A stretch of 58,418 nucleotides of DNA from an uncultured Eubacteriales bacterium (GCA_902765305.1 CACWZI010000023.1:1-58418); one strand, 5' to 3'. Positions 27,608-35,762 are shown, counted from the stretch's first letter. Translations and numbers: made by a program. Notes: generated from the sequence alone by a model not told the origin.

Positions 27608-28135
27608 ATGAAGTGTGTCTTTGTGGGCAAGGAAGTTGTCTCCGACAGCCTGAAGGCCAGGGCTGAAAAGAAGCTGAGTAAGCTGGACCGTTATTTTAAT
27701 AAAGAGGCCGAGGCCATCATCCGCTTCCGCCAGCAGCGCGGTGGCCGGAATATCTGCGAGATCACCGTCAGCGTGGACGGCCTGATCCTGCGCGCCGAGG
27801 AGAATTCCAACGACATGTACCTGTCCATCGACCGCGCCGTGGACAAGCTGGAGAGCCAGATCCGCCGCTATCGCACCAAGATGGGCAAGCACCTGCGCGA
27901 TCCCAAGCCCGAGGCCCCAGAAGAGAAGGTCGAGCCCGTATACGAGGAGGCCAGCTATGACGTCGTGCGCGTGAAGAAGTTCAGCGTAAAGCCCATGGAT
28001 GTGGACGACGCCATCACCCAGATGGAGCTGCTGGGCCACAACTTCTTCCTGTTCATGAATGCCGAGACCAATACGATGTGCGTGCTCTACCGCCGCAACG
28101 ACGGCACCTACGGCCTGCTGGTGCCCGAAAACTGA
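27608..28135 (+). CDS. hpf: Ribosome hibernation promoting factor, long form
   Basis: A 175-residue long HPF. The N-terminal domain (about 1-95) is the ribosome-binding HPF/YfiA fold, starting MKCVFVGKEVVSDSLKARAE. After an acidic linker, the C-terminal domain (about 118-175; VVRVKKFSVKPMDVDDAITQ, NAETNTMCVLYRRNDGTYGL) mediates dimerisation of two ribosomes into 100S particles in resting cells. ATG at 27608 lies eight bases from AAAGGAG; the ATG at 27602 is too close. A strong terminator follows. Confidence 0.95.
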   Translation: MKCVFVGKEVVSDSLKARAEKKLSKLDRYFNKEAEAIIRFRQQRGGRNICEITVSVDGLILRAEENSNDMYLSIDRAVDKLESQIRRYRTKMGKHLRDPKPEAPEEKVEPVYEEASYDVVRVKKFSVKPMDVDDAITQMELLGHNFFLFMNAETNTMCVLYRRNDGTYGLLVPEN

Positions 28136-28151
28136 TTATATCCTGTAAATG

Positions 28152-28194
28152 TACAGTCCTGGCGACGTTTGCGCCGCCAGGACTGTATATTTAT
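28152..28194. terminator. Bidirectional terminator between hpf and the convergent gene
   Basis: Perfect 13-bp stem TACAGTCCTGGCG (28152-28164) with CGCCAGGACTGTA (28175-28187), followed by an AT-rich tail. Confidence 0.88.
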
Positions 28195-28209
28195 TATGCA
28201 AAGCGCCCG

Positions 28210-30435
28210 TCATCTCACCGCTTCGGCAAAGCGGTTGGCGTATGCCTCCGGCGTCAGTGCGCCGTCCAGGAATTGGAACATCAGGTCGGACAGCGCGTCG
28301 TCAAAGCCAAAATCCGGCGCAATGGGTACCAGCGCGTCCGCGAGGCTTCGATAGCGGGCAATGCTCGCCTCTGACGCGAGCCACTGGCCGTTATTTCGGT
28401 AGTCCTCCATGTAGGCCTGGAGATCGTCGAGCTGTGCCTGAAGGGACGCCCGCGCTTCGGCGTCCTGCGTTTCTGCGATGTCCTGCTTGAGCAGCGCTGT
28501 GTCCTGCGCCATATAATCCAGATCCTCCTGGTAGGCGGCGTTGGCGACGGGCGTGTTCATGCTCTGACAGAGGGCCATTTTTGTTTCCACATTCGTCTTT
28601 TCCCACGCGTGGGCCGCAAAGGCCAGTGCGGCCTCGGGACTGTCGGAGTGGGGGTTGACGCAGAGCACGAAGGCCACCTGGCTGATCAGGCGCTCGCCGC
28701 CCGGCTGCACGGAAAGAGGCCAATGCGCCATGCCCTCCGCCTGCGGCGCAACCGTGATATCGGGCATGCCACTGTCCAGCAGGGCCGTGCGGCCGCTGTC
28801 GTATTGTTCAAGCTGAAAATCGCCAGAGGCAGTGCCGGGCTGGGAGAGCGCTGGAAGATGGTCAATGGCCGACAGGCGGGACCAGTCCACGCTGTTGAAG
28901 GCCTCCAGCACCGGCGGCAACGCCTGGGACAGACGGTCCACGGCGGTTTCATCCGCTTCGATCCACAACAGGCAATCCTGAACCATCGAACCAAACACCA
29001 TGTCCCGAAGCACGTCAGCAGGCATATCCGCGCCAAACAGGCGGTAATCGCCGTCAGTGGCCAAAGCGCCGCTGTCGGCAAGCTGCCCCAGCAGCGCCAA
29101 AAAGCCGGGCCAGTCTGTGGGAAGCGCTTCCGGAGAAAGGCCGGTCAGCGCCTGCGCGGCGGGGACATTCAGCAGCTGGCAGTAGCTTCCAATGGCCGTA
29201 GGTACGGCGCACAGATGCCCGTCCATTTGAAGGGCCTTGGACATTCTGGGGGTCATGTCAGAAGTGGCGGACACCAGCGTGTCGATGCCGGACAGGTCGG
29301 CGATGAAGCCCGATTCGCCCAGGGACCGGTACAGATCGGAGCGCAGATCAAGCACATAGGCGTCGTATTCCGACGGATGCGCCTTGAGCTCGGAGAGCAG
29401 GTTCGTCTCTTCGGGGATATCCGCCACGGATGCCGTGCAGCCGGGATGGTCGATCCCAAAATCCCGGGCCGCCGCCACTACGATTTCATCGTCAACGCAG
29501 TTGGCAATGCGCAGCTGAGCGGTGAACGTGACGGTGCTGTGAATGTCGCAGCTGAGCAGCCGGCCATTTTCGCTGAGGGCGGCGTACCGATCGCCGGCGA
29601 CGACGCCCAGGCGCAGCTCCGCCGGGGCGGAATCCAGCGCGCCGACAGCCTTCGGGGCCTCTGCGCTGCCCGGCGAAAGGGCATAGACCGTGTTGTTGAT
29701 TGAGTAGTACAGCAGCCCCTCAGACCCATCCCATGCAAAATTGGCGGCGTGAAGGGCGGAATCCAGGACTACCGTACCCAGCAGCTGCGTGCTGCCGTCG
29801 TCCAGGGACAGGCGGGTCAGCTCCAACAGGGATTCATCCACTTCGCCTGGCCCGGCGATGAGCAGGTCGCCGTCATAGGGCATGGCGGCGGTGTAGGCCG
29901 CCAGTGAACGCTCGCCCAGGGGCACAAGCGCCTCGGTGTCAGGCGTGTATGAAAAGAAGTGGAAATGATAGGCGTCATCCAGGGCAGCGATGAACAACCG
30001 CCGTCCGCAGCCGATCATGTTGACCTCGTACCACTTCGCCCGGTCGTCTGCAAGAAAGCCGAGCTGTTCGCTTGCGTCATATTCCTTGATCGCGCTGATG
30101 GTCCCATCTGCCAGGCCGAGCGCCTCCAGCCGGATCGCGCCGTCGCTCAGGGTCAGCACCAGCATTACGCTATTATCTGTCCAGGCGGCGACGGACACGC
30201 GCAGCAGCTTCTCGTCGGGCTGCAGGCATTCGGAAAGCGGCAGCGTCGCCCGGATGGCGCCGGCTTCGACATCCTCGCAGAGGATGGTCATGTCGTCGAC
30301 GCGCCAGACCAATCCCCCGCAAACGGCCATGTCGGGGCACCTTTCAGTCATGGCATCCCCGAGGGCGACGGGCTCGATGTTCACAGCTATGACGCCGGCC
30401 AGCAGGGCCAGCAACAGGCAGAGCATTTTTTTCAT
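28210..30435 (-). CDS. Secreted fusion of a propeller-like domain to a solute-binding domain
   Basis: A 741-residue exported protein with signal peptide (MKKMLCLLLALLAGVIAV). Residues about 25-330 show repeated short strands with GGLVWRVDD, DGAIRLEALG, YYSINNTVYALSP and DRYAALSENGRLLSCD, which I read as a beta-propeller. From about residue 335 (LRIANCVDDEIVVAAARDFG) the protein resembles a family 1 extracellular solute-binding protein, with EYDAYVLDL, DGHLCAVPTAIGSY, and an AALAFAAHAWEK helix near the C-terminus. No permease or ATPase gene is adjacent, so it may be a sensor or accessory receptor. The propeller assignment is inference. Confidence 0.7.
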   Translation of the reverse strand: MKKMLCLLLALLAGVIAVNIEPVALGDAMTERCPDMAVCGGLVWRVDDMTILCEDVEAGAIRATLPLSECLQPDEKLLRVSVAAWTDNSVMLVLTLSDGAIRLEALGLADGTISAIKEYDASEQLGFLADDRAKWYEVNMIGCGRRLFIAALDDAYHFHFFSYTPDTEALVPLGERSLAAYTAAMPYDGDLLIAGPGEVDESLLELTRLSLDDGSTQLLGTVVLDSALHAANFAWDGSEGLLYYSINNTVYALSPGSAEAPKAVGALDSAPAELRLGVVAGDRYAALSENGRLLSCDIHSTVTFTAQLRIANCVDDEIVVAAARDFGIDHPGCTASVADIPEETNLLSELKAHPSEYDAYVLDLRSDLYRSLGESGFIADLSGIDTLVSATSDMTPRMSKALQMDGHLCAVPTAIGSYCQLLNVPAAQALTGLSPEALPTDWPGFLALLGQLADSGALATDGDYRLFGADMPADVLRDMVFGSMVQDCLLWIEADETAVDRLSQALPPVLEAFNSVDWSRLSAIDHLPALSQPGTASGDFQLEQYDSGRTALLDSGMPDITVAPQAEGMAHWPLSVQPGGERLISQVAFVLCVNPHSDSPEAALAFAAHAWEKTNVETKMALCQSMNTPVANAAYQEDLDYMAQDTALLKQDIAETQDAEARASLQAQLDDLQAYMEDYRNNGQWLASEASIARYRSLADALVPIAPDFGFDDALSDLMFQFLDGALTPEAYANRFAEAVR

Positions 30436-30473
30436 GTCATATTCCTTTCAGGTTGTACGGGTAAGCGTAACAA

Positions 30474-30507
30474 TACAAAAGAGCCCGTTCCCTGGGGAGA
30501 CGGGCTC
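30474..30507 (-). terminator. Terminator after the tyrosine-rich protein gene
   Basis: On the minus strand GAGCCCGT and ACGGGCTC (30507..30481) form an 8-bp stem followed by TTTTGTATTGTT. Confidence 0.8.
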
Positions 30508-30529
30508 AACAGGTCAGGCCTGACTGCGG

Positions 30530-30955
30530 TTACCTGACATTGAAGTACCAGTTGAAGGAACGGACAAAGGTCCAGCGGTTATAGCTTGCGTAGGGACGGT
30601 AGTAGGTCCGCACGTAGGTCCTGTAAGCGCCCCTGGGCCAGCTGTAGTACACAGCGGTCTTGAGGGTGTGGTAGATCCTGCCGGTGAAGTTGAAGTCCCA
30701 CTTGGCATACAGCTTACCTGTCGCACGCCTGTAGATGAAGCCGTCATAATTGGCGCGATAGCCATAGGCTCCGGTCCTGTAGTAACTGCCAGAGTTGAGG
30801 AAATACTTGTGATACATGTAATAGCCGCGGTATGCGGTGGTCGGGCGGCTGACCAGCTTGACGCTGGGCTTGGCGGCGAAAGCGGGCATGCAGATGCTCA
30901 CGATCAGCGCCATCACAAAGACGAGTACAGCGACCTTCCTGACGGTTTTCTTCAT
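30530..30955 (-). CDS. Tyrosine-rich, basic secreted protein
   Basis: A 141-residue protein with a clear signal peptide ending PAFAA. The mature part, about 114 residues, has 22 Tyr, many Arg/Lys and several Trp, no Cys and no Glu, and only two Asp. Tyr pairs recur (RGYYMYHKY, SYYRTGAYGYR, VYYSWPRGAYRTYVRTYYRP) with aromatic residues spaced as in beta strands. I recognise no family. It could bind cell-wall polymer or form a surface layer. It has its own promoter and terminator, so it is monocistronic. ATG at 30955 follows AAGGGGG. Confidence 0.75.
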   Translation of the reverse strand: MKKTVRKVAVLVFVMALIVSICMPAFAAKPSVKLVSRPTTAYRGYYMYHKYFLNSGSYYRTGAYGYRANYDGFIYRRATGKLYAKWDFNFTGRIYHTLKTAVYYSWPRGAYRTYVRTYYRPYASYNRWTFVRSFNWYFNVR

Positions 30956-30999
30956 AAAATATACCCCCTTCAAAATCCCGGTGCCATTAGGACACCATA

Positions 31000-31028
31000 A
31001 AATTACCACATTTTAACGCGATTGTCAA
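31000..31028 (-). promoter_or_regulatory. Promoter of the tyrosine-rich protein gene
   Basis: A perfect TTGACA (31028..31023), a 17-base spacer and a weak -10 TAATTT (31005..31000). Confidence 0.55.
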
Positions 31029-31136
31029 CCCTTCTTGGCCGGCTTTTCCCGAAGAGGTATGAAGATATTATTACAAGACATCAACAAATTGAAGCAACAT
31101 CGAAGCTGATTCCCGTGATCGAAAGGGCTCTGACGG

Positions 31137-32417
31137 CTACAGCTTTGTCAATCCCGCGTCCACCAGCTTCTGCAGGCTCATCAGTATGCCCAGCTTCGCA
31201 TGGTACCAGGTCAGCCCGCCTTGGAAGTACACGGCATAGGGCTCCCGGATGGGGCCGTCGGCGCTCAGCTCGATGGAGCTGCCCTGCACGAACGCCCCGG
31301 CGGCCATGATCACGTCGCTGTCGTAGCCGGGCATGGGCCAGGGCTCTGGGATGACGTAGCTGTCCACCGGCGCGGCGGCCTGTATGCCGTGGCAGAAGGC
31401 GCGCATGGCCTCGGGGGAGCCCAGCTCCACGGCCTGTATGATGTCGTGGCGGTCCTCGCTGCCGCCGGGAACGACCCGAAAGCCCAGCCTTTCATAGAGG
31501 TTCGCGGCGAATATCGCGCCCTTCAGCGCGCCGGCGACCACCGTGGGGGCTATGAAGAGCCCCTGGTAGAAGGCGGGCATGATGCCCAGGTTTGCGCCGA
31601 CCTCCTGGCCCAGGCCGGGGGCGCTCAGCCGGAAGGCGCAGCGGGACACGCACGCTTCGCTACCCACGATGTAGCCGCCGATGGGGGCAAGGCCGCCGCC
31701 GGGGTTCTTGATCAGGCTGCCCACCGTCATGTCCGCGCCCACGTCCGAGGGCTCGGTCATCTCCACGAATTCGCCGTAGCAGTTGTCCACCATCACGTTC
31801 AGTCCGGGCTTGACGGACTTGACGAAGGCGATCAGCGCGCCGATCTGTTTGACCGAGAAGGTGGGGCGGGTGGCGTAGCCCTTGCTGCGCTGGATCGTCA
31901 CCAGCTTCGTCCTGTCGTTGATGGCGGCGCGGATGCCCTCCCAGTCGAAGCCGCCGTCCTCCAGCAGGTCCACCTGCCGGTAGGAGACGCCGTACTCCTT
32001 CAGCGAACACTTCGACGGGCGGATGCCGATGACCTCCTCCAGCGTGTCGTAGGGCCGCCCCACGGGGCTGAGCAGCTCGTCGCCGGGCAGCAGGTTGGCC
32101 GACAGCGCCACCGCCAGCGCGTGGGTGCCGCAGGTGATCTGCGGGCGCACCAGCGCCGCCTCGGTGTGGAACACGTCGGCGTAGACCTTCTCCAGCGTGT
32201 CCCGCCCCACGTCGTCGTACCCATAGCCCGTAGTGGCCGCGAAGCAGGGGGCGCTGACCCGATTCTTCTGCATGGCGGCGATCGCCTTCGCCTGGTTGTA
32301 CTCCGCCACCGCGTCCACCTGATCAAATCGCTCCCGCAGGCCCGCAAGTACCTGCTGGCCAAAGTCGTAAACCGCCGGGCTGACCCCCAGCGCGCGATAC
32401 ATCCCCTGTAATTCCAT
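31137..32417 (-). CDS. Methionine gamma-lyase-family (aluminium resistance-like) PLP protein
   Basis: A 426-residue fold-type I PLP enzyme of the YnbB/Alum_res family. VRPQITCGTHALAVALSANL holds the cofactor phosphate site, MVDNCYGEFVE the ring-stacking/Asp region, and GSLIKNPGGGLAPIGGY the Schiff-base lysine. The family is annotated as methionine gamma-lyase or cystathionine beta-lyase-like, cleaving sulfur amino acids, but the physiological reaction is uncertain. Transcribed alone, divergently from scfA. Confidence 0.88.
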   Translation of the reverse strand: MELQGMYRALGVSPAVYDFGQQVLAGLRERFDQVDAVAEYNQAKAIAAMQKNRVSAPCFAATTGYGYDDVGRDTLEKVYADVFHTEAALVRPQITCGTHALAVALSANLLPGDELLSPVGRPYDTLEEVIGIRPSKCSLKEYGVSYRQVDLLEDGGFDWEGIRAAINDRTKLVTIQRSKGYATRPTFSVKQIGALIAFVKSVKPGLNVMVDNCYGEFVEMTEPSDVGADMTVGSLIKNPGGGLAPIGGYIVGSEACVSRCAFRLSAPGLGQEVGANLGIMPAFYQGLFIAPTVVAGALKGAIFAANLYERLGFRVVPGGSEDRHDIIQAVELGSPEAMRAFCHGIQAAAPVDSYVIPEPWPMPGYDSDVIMAAGAFVQGSSIELSADGPIREPYAVYFQGGLTWYHAKLGILMSLQKLVDAGLTKL

Positions 32418-32454
32418 ACTGTATGCCCTCGTTTCAGTGATTATGCCGCCCTCT

Positions 32455-32484
32455 ATGATAGCACCGCTGAAAGGGGGATGTCAA
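32455..32484 (-). promoter_or_regulatory. Promoter of the PLP lyase gene
   Basis: TTGACA (32484..32479), an 18-base spacer and TATCAT (32460..32455), 38 bases before the start. Confidence 0.75.
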
Positions 32485-32514
32485 AGAGGATTCAGTTAAA
32501 ACCTTCCCAACCGA

Positions 32515-32543
32515 TTGACAATCGGCGCTTCCTCTGATATGAT
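32515..32543 (+). promoter_or_regulatory. Promoter of scfA
   Basis: Perfect TTGACA (32515-32520), a 17-base spacer and TATGAT (32538-32543), overlapping a TATAAT at 32543-32548. It is back to back with the lyase promoter. Confidence 0.82.
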
Positions 32544-32574
32544 ATAATCATCAATGTATGTGGAGGAAATCAAC

Positions 32575-32724
32575 ATGACGCATATCAAGACCATCGAAAC
32601 CCGCAACCTGTGCGACAGCGCCAAGAACGGCGGCTGCGGCGAGTGCCAGACCTCCTGCCAGTCCGCGTGCAAGACCAGCTGCGGCATCGCCAACCAGCAG
32701 TGCGAGCAGAAGGCCGACAAGTAA
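32575..32724 (+). CDS. scfA: SCIFF ribosomal peptide precursor (six cysteines in forty-five residues)
   Basis: A 49-residue peptide, MTHIKTIETRNL then a Cys-rich core CGECQTSCQSACKTSCGIAN and a short tail. The cysteines at residues 21, 24, 28, 32, 36 and 43 match the SCIFF pattern; a seventh Cys at 13 is extra. In studied Clostridia the maturase links a Cys sulfur to a nearby Thr to form a thioether (ranthipeptide). Candidate acceptors here are Thr26 and Thr34. A GGAGG lies just upstream. The maturase gene follows. The mature product is linked to quorum-type signalling in some clostridia, but its role is not settled. Confidence 0.95.
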   Translation: MTHIKTIETRNLCDSAKNGGCGECQTSCQSACKTSCGIANQQCEQKADK

Positions 32725-32740
32725 GAAACATCGGGTCAAC

Positions 32741-32774
32741 CCATGAATGCCGCCTGTAAAGGCGGCATTCATGG
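32741..32774 (+). other. Perfect hairpin between scfA and scfB
   Basis: A 14-bp perfect stem (CCATGAATGCCGCC, 32741-32754, with its complement at 32761-32774) and a TGTAAA loop. No T run follows, so it is more likely an mRNA-stability or attenuation element that favours precursor over maturase. Confidence 0.85.
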
Positions 32775-32795
32775 CATACGGGAGAATGGATACAT

Positions 32796-34181
32796 ATGAT
32801 ACATCAATACAAGTTGGGCGGCTACAACATCGTGCTGGACGTGTGCTCCGGCGCGGTACACGTGGTGGACGACGCGGCCTATGACCTCATCGCCCTGATG
32901 GACGAGGGCATCGAAGATCGGGCGGCGCTCCTTGGGCGGGTGGGGGAGAAGTATCCCGACGTGCCCGCCGCTGAGCTCGAGGAGTGCCTGGACCAGGTGA
33001 TCGCCCTGAGGGACGCGGGAAAGCTGTTCGCCCCGGACGTGTTCGAGCCGATGGCCGGCGAGCTGAAAAGGCGCACCTCCGGCGTGGTCAAGGCCCTGTG
33101 CCTGCACGTGGCCCACACCTGCAACCTGAACTGCGCCTATTGCTTCGCAAGCCAAGGCAAGTATCACGGCGAGCGGGCCGTGATGTCCTTCGAGGTGGGC
33201 AAGCGGGCCCTGGATTTCCTGATCGAGCACTCCGGCGCCCGCCGCAACCTGGAGGTGGACTTCTTCGGCGGCGAACCTCTGATGAACTTCGACGTGGTCA
33301 AGCGGCTGGTGGCCTACGCCCGCTCCGTTGAAAAGGAGAAGGGCAAGCACTTCCGCTTCACGCTGACCACCAACGGCATGCTGGTGGACGACGACGTGAT
33401 CGACTTCGCCAACCGCCAGTGCCACAACGTGGTGCTGAGCCTGGACGGTCGCAAAGAGATCCACGACGCCTGCCGGGTGGACTACGCCGGAAACGGCAGT
33501 TGGGATCGGATCGTTCCCAAGTTCCAGCGGTTCGTGCAGGCGCGGGGCGGGAAGGGCTACTACATGCGGGGCACCTTCACCCACGCCAACCCGGACTTCC
33601 TTAAGGACATCCAGTGCATGCTGGACCTGGGCTTCGACCAGCTGAGCATGGAACCCGTGGTTTGCGCCGAAGGCGATCCCGCCGCGCTGACGGCGGAGGA
33701 CATGCCCGTGGTGCTGGAGCAGTACGAGGAACTGGCCCGGCTGATGATCCAGCGCCGCAAGGAGGGCCGCCCCTTCACCTTCTACCACTATATGATCGAC
33801 CTGACCGGCGGGCCCTGCGTCTACAAGCGCATCTCCGGCTGCGGCAGCGGCACCGAGTACATGGCCGTTACCCCCTGGGGCGACCTGTACCCCTGCCACC
33901 AGTTCGTGGGGGAGACGGATTTTAAGCTGGGCGACGTCTGGCAGGGCGTCACCAATGACGCCGTGCAGGCCGAGTTTGCCGCCTGCAATGTCTACGCCCG
34001 CCCTGAATGCCGGGATTGCTGGGCGCGGCTGTACTGCTCCGGAGGCTGCGCCGCCAACGCCTGGCACGCCACCGGCAGCGTCACCGGCGTGTACAGATAC
34101 GGCTGCGAGCTGTTCAAAAAGCGCATGGAGTGCGCGATCATGGTGGAGATCGACCGGCAATTTGGAGGCGAAGATGGTTAA
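32796..34181 (+). CDS. scfB: SCIFF radical-SAM maturase
   Basis: A 461-residue radical-SAM/SPASM enzyme. The N-terminal part (about 1-95) is the peptide-recognition (RRE-like) domain; CNLNCAYCF near residue 109 is the CxxxCxxC cluster; FFGGEPLMN is the SAM motif. The C-terminal SPASM region has cysteines in CVYKRISGCGSGTEY, CHQFVGE, CRDCWARLYCSGGC, and CELFKKRMEC, enough for two auxiliary 4Fe-4S clusters. It forms Cys-Thr thioether links in ScfA. It ends inside the start of the decarboxylase gene (8-bp overlap). Confidence 0.94.
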   Translation: MIHQYKLGGYNIVLDVCSGAVHVVDDAAYDLIALMDEGIEDRAALLGRVGEKYPDVPAAELEECLDQVIALRDAGKLFAPDVFEPMAGELKRRTSGVVKALCLHVAHTCNLNCAYCFASQGKYHGERAVMSFEVGKRALDFLIEHSGARRNLEVDFFGGEPLMNFDVVKRLVAYARSVEKEKGKHFRFTLTTNGMLVDDDVIDFANRQCHNVVLSLDGRKEIHDACRVDYAGNGSWDRIVPKFQRFVQARGGKGYYMRGTFTHANPDFLKDIQCMLDLGFDQLSMEPVVCAEGDPAALTAEDMPVVLEQYEELARLMIQRRKEGRPFTFYHYMIDLTGGPCVYKRISGCGSGTEYMAVTPWGDLYPCHQFVGETDFKLGDVWQGVTNDAVQAEFAACNVYARPECRDCWARLYCSGGCAANAWHATGSVTGVYRYGCELFKKRMECAIMVEIDRQFGGEDG

Positions 34182-35598
34182 TCGCGGACAAACGCCGGAC
34201 AGCCCCCTCCCGGAAGTGTGCGCAGCCACGCCCTTGGGAGGGGCTGTCGATTATTTGGCGAAAGGGCGCATATCCACCCCGATCTGCGACTTCGTCCGCG
34301 CCTACGCGGCGAAGGCCCCCGTGCGGCTGCACATGCCCGGGCACAAGGGCGTCGGACCGCTGGGCGTCGAGGCGCTGGACATCACCGAGATCGACGGCGC
34401 GGGCGAGCTGTATGCCGACGATGGCATCGTCGCCGAAAGCGAAGCCAACGCCTCGGCGCTGTTCGGCGCGCGGACTTTCTATTCTACCGGGGGAAGCTCG
34501 ATGGCGATTCGCGCCATGCTGCTGCTGGCGCTTGAGCACACTGGTGGAGTGGAGGGAGCCGCGGTGTTGGCCGGGCGCAACGCCCACCGGGCCTTCGTCA
34601 GCGCGGCGGCGCTGCTGGGCTTCGAGGTGCAGTGGCTCTGGCCCGCCGCCGGCGGGAGCTATCACTGCTGTGACGTGACCGCCCGGGACGTGGAGGCCGC
34701 CCTCGACGCAATGGGCGGGCGCTGCCGCATCGTGTACCTGACCAGCCCGGATTACCTGGGCCACGTCCCCGATATCGCCGCCATCGCCGAAGCCTGCCAC
34801 AGGCGGGGCGCGCTGCTGGTCGTGGACGGGGCACACGGGGCTTACCTGCGCTTCCTGCGCCCCTCCCGGCATCCGATGGACCTGGGCGCGGACCTGTGCT
34901 GCGATTCCGCCCACAAGACGTTGCCCGCCCTCACCGGCGCGGCCTACCTGCACGTCAGCACTGGCCTGGAAATGGAACCCCAACGGGTCAAGGCAGCGCT
35001 GGCGCTGTTCGGCTCCTCCAGTCCCTCCTGGCTGGTGTTGCAGTCGCTGGACGCCTGTAACCCGTATCTTGCCACCCTGCCCGAACGGCTGGCGGCGTTT
35101 TTGCCGGAGGTCGCGGCTCTGAAGGCCGCGCTGATACACCGCGGCTATGTCCTGACTGGGGACGAGCCCATGAAGCTGACGGTCTATGCCGGGGAATACG
35201 GCTATACCGGCGACGCGCTGGCGGCGATGCTGATGGAAAAGGACATCTGTGCCGAATTTCACGACCCGGATTACCTGACGCTGATGCCCGCGCCCGCCAA
35301 TGCCGGGAACGACCTGCGCAGGCTGGCGGACGTCCTGATGTCCATTCCCCAACGGGAACCGCTGACCCATACGACGCCGACGTTCTGCGTCCCGGAGCGG
35401 GCCCTGTCCATCCGGGAGGCGACCTTCGCGCCGCGTCAGACGCTGCCCGTGGCGGAATGTGAAGGGCGCGTGCTGGCCGAGTCCGCCCTCAGCTGCCCGC
35501 CCTGCGTGCCCATTGCCGTGTGCGGCGAGCGCATCGACAGGGATGTGATCGAGAGGCTGCGCTTTTACGGCATACGTGAATGCGCGGTGGTGCGATGA
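34174..35598 (+). CDS. Orn/Lys/Arg decarboxylase-family PLP enzyme
   Basis: A 474-residue fold-type I decarboxylase. RLHMPGHKG opens the domain, FYSTGGSSMAIRAML holds the cofactor site, VVDGAHGAYLRF the Asp, and DSAHKTLPALTGAAYLHV the PLP lysine. These enzymes make polyamines (cadaverine, putrescine, agmatine); the substrate is not clear here. The ATG at 34174 overlaps scfB and has TTGGAGG before it. Residues 7-26 (TPDSPLPEVCAATPLGGAVD) come from a palindromic DNA repeat at 34198-34248 inside the reading frame; they have no equivalent in the family and lie outside the catalytic core. Confidence 0.87.
   Translation: MVNRGQTPDSPLPEVCAATPLGGAVDYLAKGRISTPICDFVRAYAAKAPVRLHMPGHKGVGPLGVEALDITEIDGAGELYADDGIVAESEANASALFGARTFYSTGGSSMAIRAMLLLALEHTGGVEGAAVLAGRNAHRAFVSAAALLGFEVQWLWPAAGGSYHCCDVTARDVEAALDAMGGRCRIVYLTSPDYLGHVPDIAAIAEACHRRGALLVVDGAHGAYLRFLRPSRHPMDLGADLCCDSAHKTLPALTGAAYLHVSTGLEMEPQRVKAALALFGSSSPSWLVLQSLDACNPYLATLPERLAAFLPEVAALKAALIHRGYVLTGDEPMKLTVYAGEYGYTGDALAAMLMEKDICAEFHDPDYLTLMPAPANAGNDLRRLADVLMSIPQREPLTHTTPTFCVPERALSIREATFAPRQTLPVAECEGRVLAESALSCPPCVPIAVCGERIDRDVIERLRFYGIRECAVVR
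34198..34248. repeat. Palindromic repeat inside the decarboxylase coding sequence
   Basis: GACAGCCCCCTCCC (34198-34211) pairs with GGGAGGGGCTGTC (34236-34248) with one bulged C. It is in frame near the N-terminus and looks like a mobile repeat inserted or captured at the start of the gene. Confidence 0.75.
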
Positions 35599-35637
35599 TT
35601 ATTGATCTGTCAGATGGATCTGCTCAGACAGGTAACA

Positions 35638-35762
35638 TCTGATTTGTCGGGGAGATGCATTTTCCGTAGCGGCGGCAATCTGCCGCCACCGTTCCCTCAC
35701 ATCTTAGAAATGCCATGGCGGCAAATTGCCGCCGTTACATGATCTCTCCCCGACAAATCAGA
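35638..35762. repeat. 125-bp nested palindromic element
   Basis: Outer arms TCTGATTTGTCGGGGAGAT (35638-35656) and the matching complement at 35742-35762, inner arms GCGGCGGCAAT-CTGCCGCC near 35669 and an inverted near-copy near 35716-35738. It has no coding potential and lies between convergent genes. The outer core matches copies at 17671 and 26731; the inner core recurs at 40758. A non-autonomous mobile repeat is the likely nature. Confidence 0.8.
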
